Assembly: GCF_013342145.1 (NCBI RefSeq)
Contig: NZ_JABUQZ010000001.1
Span: 2,356,001-2,420,000 of the forward strand
Direction of reading: 5' to 3'
DNA length: 64,000 nucleotides
From: Haloterrigena gelatinilytica
Lineage (GTDB): Archaea; Halobacteriota; Halobacteria; Halobacteriales; Natrialbaceae
Within the stretch, counting starts at the first letter, position 1. Every line of letters starts with the position of its first letter. Made by a program: the position numbers and the translations under genes. Under the pieces are notes generated by a model. It searched no databases. It was not told the origin of the DNA and saw only the letters and a program-made list of their open reading frames with translations. This document shows positions 27,401 to 35,327 of this stretch, in pieces.

Positions 27401-28166
27401 TTTCGATGTCGTTCGTGACGTGTTGGACCGTCTCGAATCGGACGACCCCGAGGATCCAGTGGATATAGTGAACGCGACGAGCATGATATCCCACGGCGTT
27501 GACGTGGACACGCTGAACTTCATCTCATTCTTCGGGATGCCACGACAGACGGCGGAGTACATCCAGGCGTACTCCCGTGTTGGTCGCCAGGTCACCGGTA
27601 CCGTCTTCAATCTGTTCAACCCGGTCCACGTCCGCGACCGCTCCCACTACACGCGGTTCGACCGGTACCACGACTTCCAGGACCTCCTCGTCGAAGCAAC
27701 CCCGCTGGAACGCTGGGCCGAGTTCGCGGTGAACTGTACGATGCCGGGTATCTTCGCTGCGACGCTCCTCCAGTACTACGACGAGCAACTCGAATCCTCC
27801 GCTGGGCGCGTATACCTCTACGATTCGTTCCGAGAGGCGCAGCGTGCGGGCGATCTCGACAAGGACGAGCTCCTCGAATTCGTGAAACGGTCCTACTGTG
27901 TCACGTCCGACCAGCGCCCCGAGTGGGCGGAGGATCGGACGGTTGATCTCTACGAGCAGAAAGTTGAGCGGGAGTTCGAAGATATCTGGGAACGGTGCAT
28001 GTCCGGCCACCCGAAGGACGGCTACCAAGGATGGATCGGGAACATGATCAAGCGTAGTGAGGACGACCGAGGACCGATGCGGAGTCTACGGGACATTGAC
28101 GAGCAGCTCCCGATTGACGTCGATACGGGTACCGCACAGGTGCTGAATATGTTCGACAGGAGGTAG
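24462..28166 (+). CDS. drmA: DISARM helicase DrmA
   Basis: A 1234-residue SF2-type helicase. Walker A is FPTGGGKTEAYLG near residue 536-548, the DExH-like box is IQDELHLLREEFG near 770-783, and the C-terminal RecA lobe has SMISHGVDVDTLNFI near 1007 and the arginine-finger motif EYIQAYSRVGRQ. An inserted Zn-finger (CPFCGEDAV ... CTNDDCDEEEL) and a second (KKRCPKHGFSG ... CLVANRGYSRYSC) lie between the lobes. An acidic stretch at about 145-185 is low complexity. DrmA forms a core complex with DrmB in DISARM that senses unmethylated incoming DNA. The gene is followed by drmB after 5 bases. Confidence 0.92.
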   Translation: MGLGPREIPPQSDSRGYVRPPDDAYEIDEDDKEYQQHQAVNNVLLERLVERITGRGDYGQTVYDVNPKDQFFAGALASQYQYREAQESDDAFGNIATRVAPFTMGLQFKLPASVPDDETVTINPTAKVYYRRLPTYEEQQEFGGPVGFDPEIAEDDALTPPEEDEESEAGDSEDEESGEYAGDDASLEELRPVYERVQIEAGPLTVTAGDLKRAAKSDGELPPLTADDALTDAMETYRQDERRYREPDPPEEVDSRNEDKIPEAALEDEETFETFLEQRFSGDTPTPVWDFEISLTAQYDEDDIIVSVSFVNKHGVEYPDALNPKGEEWRAFFFDVNSEVSVEETPIEPFVSDEIKNEYHYDPEMDGLGRNCSVERTDPTTIETVTVPIHEQRKYRSRETLSAPFSDFAWGTIETHLDRISREMEEAREQYVSMRSEVLTDRSDEAREKFDENLAAFEKERRRFDQGRKLIRDDVGHSRAAFKFMNQTFDQMGEKYEEWYLFQIIYIVMAIPDVVAQTEDIDAEDHCLDEVDVIYFPTGGGKTEAYLGLVVFTAFRDRLRGKAHGTTALTKFPLRLLSLQQLQRIADVFAQAELIRRRECPDTDEFSLGYFVGSGNTPNQLMETDEDGNLTDNISLVKEENSRYAEKWKIVTTCPFCGEDAVKLDGDYDRMRLLHICTNDDCDEEELPIYVTDREVYRYAPTFVVSTIDKIAVVGMQRRFRTLFGRLKKRCPKHGFSGENRCLVANRGYSRYSCDEDVEDVDPVDPPSILIQDELHLLREEFGAFDSHYETFLQEWANRVGDGWDIKNVTATATIKGAENQVHALYWRDVNTYPSPGPLLKQSFYAYEDPHRLGRRIVGSVPHNVSRTYALVEVLREYADVIQHYQRNPDELSAALEREHHRTTPYGEVVGLGLPDDDLERRNAILDILEYYDTQIAYNIQKVDSDRLQRAVPSMINPWLETRDEERDALNSVVMSGETGFDVVRDVLDRLESDDPEDPVDIVNATSMISHGVDVDTLNFISFFGMPRQTAEYIQAYSRVGRQVTGTVFNLFNPVHVRDRSHYTRFDRYHDFQDLLVEATPLERWAEFAVNCTMPGIFAATLLQYYDEQLESSAGRVYLYDSFREAQRAGDLDKDELLEFVKRSYCVTSDQRPEWAEDRTVDLYEQKVEREFEDIWERCMSGHPKDGYQGWIGNMIKRSEDDRGPMRSLRDIDEQLPIDVDTGTAQVLNMFDRR

Positions 28167-28171
28167 TAAAG

Positions 28172-30121
28172 ATGGCAGATTCAGAGATGAAACGCGGTCT
28201 GGCGCAGGTGATGTATCGATTCGGTCCCGAGTCGCTCTTCGACTATGGACGGCGGGGACTGTCGATGAAAGTGTCACGTTGGGAGACCAACAAGATCAGC
28301 TCGCTTGACGCGAACTACGTCGCAGAACAGATCGCCACTCACGCATCCAGCTTCCGGAACGACGACGAGGACCCCTGGGTAGACCTCACGGTGGACGACG
28401 TGGATTTCCGCCGACCGAACCGCGTCGTCGGATCGCTCTACCCGCTGACCATGTACTGTCAGAACCGGAGTTGCCACCGGGTCGTGAGTAAGAAAGAGCC
28501 CAGTCACTTCGTCTACACCAACGGGGAGTGCCCCGAGTGTAGCGATGAACTCCGCCAACTCGCCTTCGTTCTTGTGCACGACTGCGGGAACATGATGTCG
28601 ATCAACCCGCAACCCTGCAGCAATCCGGATCACGGATACGACCACATCTACCTCAACAAGCAGAACATCAACGACCCCCTCTCGTGGCACTTCTACTGTG
28701 GTGAGTGTGGCGACTTCTGTGGGAACATGTCGAAGCGTTGTACCAAGTGCCACAAGGAACGAGTCTACTTCCGTCCGATAGCGAGCAACTCCGTCTACTA
28801 CTCCCAAGGCGACGTCCTCGTCAATCTCCCAATCGACCAACGATACAGCGACGACATCGAATACGGAGAGAGCTGGGCCCGCATACTGATGGCTGCCCAC
28901 CTCGGTGACCTCGACGATGTCGTCGAAGAGGAGGGGAAGACTTACGAAGAACTCGGCCGGATGACGACGGACGAACGCGACGCGAAACGCCGGGAGAAGC
29001 AGATAGAGGATCTGAAGGAGGAAGTGGGCGCAGAACAGGTTGAAAAGATGATTGAAAGCGGTGTGGATATCGAAGACGTCTTCGATGTCGCGGAAGACAC
29101 GATAAAGGGTTCGACGCGAGAAGAGGTCGTTGAAGAGAACCGCGAACGTGTCAAGCTCCCCTCCCAGCGAGGCGGCGATAGTGACGTAGATCAGGCGTAC
29201 TCGACACTCTCTCACGAACTTTTCACCTACCTTCGCTCGACTCAGGGATACGAAGGGAATCTAGACGCTACGGATGGGATGGAACGGCAACCCACTCCTC
29301 TGTCCCTAGACGGTCTATTGGAGCAGGAAGACTTCCTCGAATCGAACCCGGAGGCAGAGGTATACCCGGAAAAACTCCAGAAAGTGAACATTGCGTCGGC
29401 GTGGGTCGTGGACAATCTCCCCCTGCTGAACTACACGTTCGGATTCACACGCGACCGCCCCGAACGGTCGCGGACGGACCTACAGCCCTTCCCCCATCCC
29501 CGGGGTGAGGACAGCACCCCCGTGTACGTTGACCAAACTCCCTCTGAGGCCATCGTCCTCCAAGTGGACCGATCCGCGATCATCGAGTGGCTGGACGAGA
29601 AGGGCGCACTACGTGGTGTCGAGCGCCCCGATACAGACGATGAGAGTGACCTCAAGGAGTGGTTCTTGGAGAACGTGGACACCAACGAACTCCGGGACCA
29701 CTACTCGCCCATCGAAGACGATCTCACACGGGAAGTGTACACACTCCTTCACTCAATGAGCCACGCGTTGATGCGGACGGCGAGCGGACAGTGTGGTCTC
29801 GACAGCAACAGCATCTCGGAGTACGTGATGCCGAGCGTTCCGGCGATCTTCCTATACGCGAGCAGCACTGAACACTTCTCCCTAGGTGGGATGCACACAC
29901 TGTTCAAAACGAGGATTCACCCTTGGGTGGACGAGACAATCGCGGATGTCCAGCAGTGCGTCTACGACCCCGTGTGTGAACACGAGGACGGTGCCTGCCA
30001 CGCGTGCCTTCACATGAGTGAAGTCGCTTGCGAGAGCGCCAACGGGAACCTCGACCGCCGATATCTAGTCGGCGGCGACAGAGGTCGAATACCCGCGTTC
30101 TGGGAGTCAGGGTACGTGTGA
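28172..30121 (+). CDS. drmB: DISARM protein DrmB (DUF1998)
   Basis: A 649-residue protein. The N-terminal third holds Cys pairs (CQNRSCHRVVS, GECPECSDEL, FYCGECGDFCGNMSKRCTKCHKE) for zinc; a coiled-coil-like charged region runs from about 250 to 330. The C-terminal DUF1998 module is clear: LHSMSHALMRTASGQCGLD, VPAIFLYASSTEHFSLGG and the Cys cluster CVYDPVCEHEDGACHACL. In DISARM, DrmB pairs with DrmA. It starts 5 bases after drmA and overlaps drmC by 4 bases, so drmABC is one operon. Confidence 0.92.
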   Translation: MADSEMKRGLAQVMYRFGPESLFDYGRRGLSMKVSRWETNKISSLDANYVAEQIATHASSFRNDDEDPWVDLTVDDVDFRRPNRVVGSLYPLTMYCQNRSCHRVVSKKEPSHFVYTNGECPECSDELRQLAFVLVHDCGNMMSINPQPCSNPDHGYDHIYLNKQNINDPLSWHFYCGECGDFCGNMSKRCTKCHKERVYFRPIASNSVYYSQGDVLVNLPIDQRYSDDIEYGESWARILMAAHLGDLDDVVEEEGKTYEELGRMTTDERDAKRREKQIEDLKEEVGAEQVEKMIESGVDIEDVFDVAEDTIKGSTREEVVEENRERVKLPSQRGGDSDVDQAYSTLSHELFTYLRSTQGYEGNLDATDGMERQPTPLSLDGLLEQEDFLESNPEAEVYPEKLQKVNIASAWVVDNLPLLNYTFGFTRDRPERSRTDLQPFPHPRGEDSTPVYVDQTPSEAIVLQVDRSAIIEWLDEKGALRGVERPDTDDESDLKEWFLENVDTNELRDHYSPIEDDLTREVYTLLHSMSHALMRTASGQCGLDSNSISEYVMPSVPAIFLYASSTEHFSLGGMHTLFKTRIHPWVDETIADVQQCVYDPVCEHEDGACHACLHMSEVACESANGNLDRRYLVGGDRGRIPAFWESGYV

Positions 30122-31005
30122 CCGACGACCACGACGCGATTTGTACGAACTTCGCGGTAGTCCGCCAGTTCGACGACCTTGACCGTGTCGTCGCTATCCG
30201 AGACACCATCTCGGCCCTCAACCACAGCGACGTAACTCGGGCAGACGTGGATCGGGGGTTAGAAACACCGCTGACCACCCGAGAAGCAGCTGCCCTCTTT
30301 ACCTGTCTTCAGAAGAACGGAGCAGCAACTCAATCGGCGACCGACGAGCGGGGTTTTTGGGCCTACACTTTTGAGGTTGATCCTCTCGAAGTAGACCGAG
30401 TACTAACCCAGCAAGCCGCGGTGATTGCATCAGACGGCCGTTCCCCTCAGACAGGCAAGGACGAGGTCGTCGAGTTCGTGGCCACACTTCCGGGAGGATT
30501 CGAACCGACCTCTGCCCGAGTCCGGTCAATCCCCGACATCGCCTCTACGATCCGCAACCAGGTGTTCAACGCCGATTCGTCGGTACGGATCGCCAACCCG
30601 TACTTCGATCCATCACTCGAACTCGTATCCGACCTTGCGAGTCTCCCTCGACGTGGTGTCGAAACACAACTACTGACCCGAGAGACCGCAGACGAGGAAG
30701 GCGATACACGAACGACGCTCAACAAGATGTGGGACTTGATAGACGAGGACAACCGCGATAACTTCGAAGTGAGAGACCTCTATCGATGGGACGAGAGCCA
30801 GGGATCCCAAGCGTTTGCGACTCACGCGAAGATCGTGATCGTAGACTGCAGGGTCTGCTACGTCGGAAGCGCGAATCTGACCGATACGAGTCTCTCGACT
30901 AACTTCGAGTTCGGCGTCGTCGTCGAAGGTGACATCGTTGAGGACGCTGCGACGGTATTTGACGAAGTGTTCGAGTACTCGTACCCAGTTGATCTGCCGA
31001 TATAG
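30118..31005 (+). CDS. drmC: DISARM phospholipase D-like protein DrmC
   Basis: A 295-residue PLD-superfamily protein. The GTG start at 30118 overlaps the drmB stop (GTGA). The C-terminal half carries one HKD motif: THAKIVIVDCRVCYVGSANLTDTS, with His, Lys, Asp and the following GSxN. The N-terminal part (REAAALFTCLQKNGAATQSATDERG) looks like a winged helix. Single-HKD proteins act as dimers. In known DISARM systems DrmC was dispensable for some phages, and it is the expected third gene here. No methylase follows directly; see findings. Confidence 0.9.
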   Translation: MTDDHDAICTNFAVVRQFDDLDRVVAIRDTISALNHSDVTRADVDRGLETPLTTREAAALFTCLQKNGAATQSATDERGFWAYTFEVDPLEVDRVLTQQAAVIASDGRSPQTGKDEVVEFVATLPGGFEPTSARVRSIPDIASTIRNQVFNADSSVRIANPYFDPSLELVSDLASLPRRGVETQLLTRETADEEGDTRTTLNKMWDLIDEDNRDNFEVRDLYRWDESQGSQAFATHAKIVIVDCRVCYVGSANLTDTSLSTNFEFGVVVEGDIVEDAATVFDEVFEYSYPVDLPI

Positions 31006-31204
31006 TCCGGGATACTGCTCGTGTTCGGATTTTACCGGCTATCTATGGCTTCGTTTTCTTTGTTGAAATTCTCAGGAGGCGATAAGTTTCAGTAGTCGTG
31101 CTGAATACATAGCGCGGATTTTGAAGTATCACTAGCGGTAGTGGGGTTGTCTCATACAGATGAAAAGTAAACTCTAAATACACAGTATTGACAAAGTTAC
31201 TGTC
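31006..31204. promoter_or_regulatory. AT-rich gap with promoter for the 181-residue gene
   Basis: About 200 AT-rich bases after drmC. CTCTAAATA near 31171-31179 lies about 25-30 bases before the GTG at 31205 and is the best TATA-like box. A T-rich run near 31051-31063 may end drmC transcription. Confidence 0.4.
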
Positions 31205-31750
31205 GTGTCTGACCAAAACATTATAAAATCGTTCTCCGACGAAGGTGCAACAATCGTACTCCACCGTAATAACCCCGACCTGCCACAGTCCACCTGCCGT
31301 GAACTTACTCAGAACGGTATCGGTGTCGTGGATTTCGGGATGGGAACGAATTTAGACCCCGACGAAAGCGATGACGCAGCCGAGACCAGAACAAAGAACA
31401 CACTTCGGCGTATTTCGGCCGGTGGTGCCTACGGAGCCATTCACATGAGGAATAGAGAGGTTGTCGTAGTCGGGTATGCGTCCCCACGAGCAATTCGGTT
31501 TTTTGAATTAGAGAATGTCAATGGGGAGAAACGCACCTACCCAGGCTTCCAGTTTGAGCGGTTTGGCGAAGTTCCAGATAGAGCAGATGAAGTCTTTGAA
31601 CGACTCGACACGGCAATCAAGAATCGTCTAAACAAGCCCACGCTCTACGAACCTGACGAAGGAACGCCGGACCGTCCGGGGATTGAAACTATTCCAGAGG
31701 CGTTCATCGAACTTGACAAAATGGGACGACTCCGCCGACCAATCAAGTAA
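31205..31750 (+). CDS. Hypothetical protein
   Basis: A 181-residue protein starting with GTG. I do not recognise it. The core (GIGVVDFGMGTNLDP, ISAGGAYGAIHMRNREVVVVGYASPRAIRFFEL, KRTYPGFQFERFGEV) reads as an alternating strand-rich fold of about 120 residues followed by a charged tail. The gene stands alone between drmC and an HNH nuclease with its own promoter. No catalytic motif is obvious. Confidence 0.7.
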   Translation: MSDQNIIKSFSDEGATIVLHRNNPDLPQSTCRELTQNGIGVVDFGMGTNLDPDESDDAAETRTKNTLRRISAGGAYGAIHMRNREVVVVGYASPRAIRFFELENVNGEKRTYPGFQFERFGEVPDRADEVFERLDTAIKNRLNKPTLYEPDEGTPDRPGIETIPEAFIELDKMGRLRRPIK

Positions 31751-31932
31751 GCCACTGGGGGTCTATCAATAATAAGAACATTTCCTGTGCTGGTGGAAAG
31801 GCTCTGCTGAAAATTCAATTTTATTACAATATTGGGTCTTTCTGCATACAGGGCCCGAATACAGTAAATATCGGCGCGATCCAGGACTTTCCCAGAGAAT
31901 GATTTATGAAATAACAAGCACTCTTCTCTCGC

Positions 31933-32685
31933 ATGAGTGGTGCCATCTGGACACGGGACGAACATTTGATAGTGCTGGACTTGTATCTCAATCATCCTGA
32001 GATTGTTGAAGATACGAGTGACGCGACCGTTCAGGAGGTTGCTGATCTAATAAATCGATCACCAGATTCGGTTGTCTTTCGGTTAGGGAACTACCGATAC
32101 CTTGACCCTAGGAGCACCCAGGGACTTAGCAACATCAGCCAAGGCTGTCGTGAGATTTGGGAGGATTACTACGGTAATGAAGATGAGTTAGCGTACGAAG
32201 CGGAACGTGCCCGTCAACGACTTCGCACAGGAGAAGAACCCACAGACGGTGATACTGGCACTGAGGAACGCGATATCGAAACAGGCGTTTCATCAACTGA
32301 AGGCTCCCGTCGACATGGACAGTGCGATTTCCGAGCAGCAGTCCGGGAGCAATATCAGGACTCTTGCCTTCTCTGTGACGTTTCCACACCGGGGTTGCTT
32401 CAAGCCGGCCATATCTTGCCCTGGAGCGAGTTTGAGGAGTTGCGAGGAGATCCGAAAAATGGGCTGCTCCTATGCTACACCCATCATCGTGCCTTCGATC
32501 TGGGGTTGTTTACCATCACGGAGTCTCACGACGTGATTGTGCGACCTGGACTCTCTGACTTAGGGGCATTCCTCAATCGCACACTGCATGATACGCAGAC
32601 AGTGGTATTCCCGAAGGATGCACCACCAAGTGACTACTTCCGGCAGCGCAACGAGCGTTTGGAGTGGTGGCCCCCAGGGGAGTAG
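31933..32685 (+). CDS. HNH endonuclease with N-terminal specificity-like domain
   Basis: A 250-residue McrA-type HNH protein. The N-terminal 95 residues (WTRDEHLIVLDLYLNHP, VVFRLGNYRYLDPRSTQGL) form a domain I recall in front of HNH nucleases in restriction-like genes. The HNH core is CLLCDVSTPGLLQAGHILPWSEF with NGLLLCYTHHRAFDLGLFTI at about 145-195. Such proteins cut DNA, often modified or foreign. The gene is separate from its neighbours (180-base gaps on both sides). The same HNH subfamily is seen at 48090. Confidence 0.86.
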   Translation: MSGAIWTRDEHLIVLDLYLNHPEIVEDTSDATVQEVADLINRSPDSVVFRLGNYRYLDPRSTQGLSNISQGCREIWEDYYGNEDELAYEAERARQRLRTGEEPTDGDTGTEERDIETGVSSTEGSRRHGQCDFRAAVREQYQDSCLLCDVSTPGLLQAGHILPWSEFEELRGDPKNGLLLCYTHHRAFDLGLFTITESHDVIVRPGLSDLGAFLNRTLHDTQTVVFPKDAPPSDYFRQRNERLEWWPPGE

Positions 32686-32864
32686 TCGGGAAATTTGTCA
32701 TACTGAGCACACACTCTGTATTCAGAACGCGCTTTAAACCAGTTGCTGAGGGTTTCAGCAGAGCCAGAAAGATACTTATGTGAGTAGCAAATTGGTGTTA
32801 GTACACTTACTCTCACGTACTTCGTGTCGAACACTCAAACGCCCATTCCCGAGGTAACACGGTA

Positions 32865-33872
32865 ATGCATCCGGACACTCCACCGGACGAGTCTAACGTT
32901 CTCGAAAAAGTCGAGACTGCCCTGAAACAGGCAGTGAGAGAGCACTCCGACCTAAACTGGGGGTACGGGACTCGGATCAAGCGACAGAAGTACACGTACC
33001 TCGCGGTTGAGCACTTCACCGGTGACGACAAGGCGTTCCCGGTCACGTATAGCTGGTACAAGTTCGGGGCCGTAATGCCAGCAGCTCCGAAGTCGGGAAC
33101 GGTTGGTCCAGCGAGCACGCAGATGGCCACACCGGACGCACGCGAGTCGGGGATATTCACGGCGGCTTTCGACGACATCGTCGATTTCTACCGACGGAGT
33201 GACTTCACACCCGGGTTAGACCAGGACTGGTGGTACGCGAGCGACCTGGACTTCCTCGCGGCATTCTACGAGTCACATGCACCAGAGGAGTATCGGGACT
33301 TGTACCTGGGGAACGTGGCACTCCGACAGCACCTTGATTCCGCCATAGAGGGGGTTCAGACAGCTCAACGGGAATCATCAGCAGATCAGCCTTCTCCGGT
33401 GTTCGGAACAGAACAGTACGAGAACGTCGGGCGTGCTGCAGCTCGAATGCACCTCGGCTTGGTAGGTATCGACTTCCTGAGTCAGACTCTCGACGAAGTT
33501 CGAGAGTTTACGAATCTAGTAGAGGACGCGTTTCTCGTCCTCAGTCAGACGCGTGCTTCAGAAGTCACGGAGTCACAGGTGGCCGTGCTGGAAGAACTGA
33601 AGCAGGTCTACAACGAGTGGATCTGGGAGTATCCCGCCCTTTTGATGTCGAAAGAGACTGCGAAGGGCCCGAACGCCCCGACCTTGCGGAAGTGGTCTGC
33701 CCAGAAGCACTTCTCTGTGGAGGACAACCTACAGAAACACATCGACAGTGTTGGTCAATCGTGTGTGGATGCTGGCCTAGTTCCGACTTCAGATCAGTAC
33801 CCGGAACACGACGACGACGTGGAAACTATCGGTCAAGCGGTCGCGCTCCAGACGATGCGTCAAGATGAGTGA
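32865..33872 (+). CDS. Hypothetical protein, partner of PIN-like gene
   Basis: A 335-residue soluble protein that I do not recognise. N-terminal strands (TYLAVEHFTGDDKAFPVTYSWYKFGAVMP) precede a mostly helical body (YRRSDFTPGLDQDWWYASDLDFLAAFYESHAPEEYRDLY ... VEDAFLVLSQTRASEVTESQVAVLEELKQVYNEWIWEYPALL). Its last 8 bases overlap the following PIN-like gene, so the two are translated together. Two-gene units of a helical protein and a PIN-domain RNase are commonly toxin-antitoxin or defence pairs; here that is inference. Confidence 0.72.
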   Translation: MHPDTPPDESNVLEKVETALKQAVREHSDLNWGYGTRIKRQKYTYLAVEHFTGDDKAFPVTYSWYKFGAVMPAAPKSGTVGPASTQMATPDARESGIFTAAFDDIVDFYRRSDFTPGLDQDWWYASDLDFLAAFYESHAPEEYRDLYLGNVALRQHLDSAIEGVQTAQRESSADQPSPVFGTEQYENVGRAAARMHLGLVGIDFLSQTLDEVREFTNLVEDAFLVLSQTRASEVTESQVAVLEELKQVYNEWIWEYPALLMSKETAKGPNAPTLRKWSAQKHFSVEDNLQKHIDSVGQSCVDAGLVPTSDQYPEHDDDVETIGQAVALQTMRQDE

Positions 33873-34629
33873 AATTGCACCTGCAGGAGACGTAGAGGAC
33901 GTATTCACTGATACCTGCGTGTTGTTCGCTTACGCTGTCGAAGGGGAGGCAGATGCAAGAAAGCTCTTCGAAGACACCACTTTCGACAAAGTAGCCAGCG
34001 AGCGCATCAAACGCGAGTTCGTCTCGGTAGCTGATCGACACCAAGACATCCACCGAGAGCTCCTAGAGTTTGCTGCGACGGACGATCTGAACGAGTACGA
34101 GCCCACTGACCTGCACCAGAAGAACGACGTTCGGTACGTCATCGACCTATACTCCGACCTCACCGATATGGACGATGTTGAAGTGGTTCGTCGATTAAAC
34201 GAGCTGATTAACCGGCTGGAGAAGGCGAGAGACGAACTCTTCGAAACCGACGGAGCCCTCACTATCCTGGCCCTTGATGGAGTTGACGCTCAGCTGGTTA
34301 GCCTGCTACGCGGTGTGGTCGAGAACGAGGACGATATCCGAGTTCTCTGTGATGCAGCGGCGTGGAGCCGAAACGGCGGCTCGGGTACATTCCTCACCGA
34401 AGATACTGAAGACCTCTTGGGAAACGACGAGGATGCAGGAAATGCTGTAGAAGGTGGTGAAACGGATGAGTGCGGTGATGGTCTTCCCGACTCCTTTGCG
34501 GATTTCTTGGGCTCAGAAAACAAGTCCGTACCGGAGCGAATCAACGACCAGATAGTGAGTCGCTACGACACAGACTCAGCGTTACAGATTCTCTCGATAG
34601 AAGATTTTCTTACTATCGAGGCTAAGTGA
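33865..34629 (+). CDS. PIN-like nuclease domain protein
   Basis: A 254-residue protein. The start DVFTDTCVLFAYAVEGEADARKLFED matches the first strand and acidic residue of PIN domains (D in TDTCVL, then A..LF). A later segment DDIRVLCDAAAWSRNGGSGTFLTEDTEDLL supplies the other acids in the usual order (D.....A......G...L.T.D...L). Between them is an inserted helical region. PIN proteins are Mg-dependent RNases. It overlaps the upstream 335-residue gene by 8 bases (ATGAGTGA). The C-terminal 60 residues are acidic and unconserved-looking. Confidence 0.72.
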   Translation: MSEIAPAGDVEDVFTDTCVLFAYAVEGEADARKLFEDTTFDKVASERIKREFVSVADRHQDIHRELLEFAATDDLNEYEPTDLHQKNDVRYVIDLYSDLTDMDDVEVVRRLNELINRLEKARDELFETDGALTILALDGVDAQLVSLLRGVVENEDDIRVLCDAAAWSRNGGSGTFLTEDTEDLLGNDEDAGNAVEGGETDECGDGLPDSFADFLGSENKSVPERINDQIVSRYDTDSALQILSIEDFLTIEAK

Positions 34630-34636
34630 GAGGTCC

Positions 34637-35326
34637 TTACTGAGACTCAGCAACAATTTGTCTAATCATCTCTCGTGCCTCATTCTCTGATAGTCCTTCA
34701 AGCTGCACGTTCGTCAGTGCGTGATTGAATCGCCGTGTCGTCTCGTCTATGACACGTGACGGTTCGTCTGCGAGTTCGTCACACATGGCTCGAACGGCGG
34801 GTTGGTAGCGCGCGAACCAGCGGTCAAACACCTTGTTGACCATCGTCTGGTTGGCAAAGACCGCGTCAGTCGTCGAATAATCGTCGCCACGCGAAGTGAG
34901 TTCCGCGATCCACCAGAGACGGTGGATGGCGTTTGAGTACAAGTCGGAGCCCGCACCAAGGAACTTCTCTCTCATCGCCTCCTCGGAGCGATACTCCCAA
35001 CGGTGCCGGACCAGATCGGGATACCGCACGACTGCCAGCCAGTGCCAGAGGCCTGGATCGCCGGCGGTTCGTCTCGTGATGTCGAGACCACGGTGAATCT
35101 CTTCAGCGAGTGCGCCGTCTATAGCTGTGTCGTACTCCGGGTACTCCTCAAGCACTTGCTTTACTGCCGAATCGATCCTGTCCAGGTCGGCTGTCGGACG
35201 ACCCGGCATGGGCTCCACGTACTCGTTCAGTTGTTCGTCAGTGAGCGTCACCTCACCCTTCATGAATGATTCACCAACGAGGCGACGTCCGTCTTCGGTC
35301 AATCGGTGTAATTCTGTCTCGGTCAC
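34637..35326 (-). CDS. DUF6339-like protein (first copy, left trio)
   Basis: A 229-residue protein. The conserved core is PGLWHWLAVVRYPDLVRHRWEYR, then GAGSDLYSNAIHRLWWIAELT, and VNKVFDRWFARYQPAVRAMCDEL. The same boxes are in the protein at 45950 (AGLWHYLCVVRFPEFVHYRW, GTDAYSNALHRIWWGAELT), so these are paralogues. The pattern of paired Trp residues fits the family I recall as DUF6339, function unknown. It starts with GTG one base after the stop of the 345-residue gene, third in a trio GHKL ATPase - middle protein - DUF6339. Confidence 0.78.
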   Translation of the reverse strand: MTETELHRLTEDGRRLVGESFMKGEVTLTDEQLNEYVEPMPGRPTADLDRIDSAVKQVLEEYPEYDTAIDGALAEEIHRGLDITRRTAGDPGLWHWLAVVRYPDLVRHRWEYRSEEAMREKFLGAGSDLYSNAIHRLWWIAELTSRGDDYSTTDAVFANQTMVNKVFDRWFARYQPAVRAMCDELADEPSRVIDETTRRFNHALTNVQLEGLSENEAREMIRQIVAESQ

Positions 35327-35327
35327 G

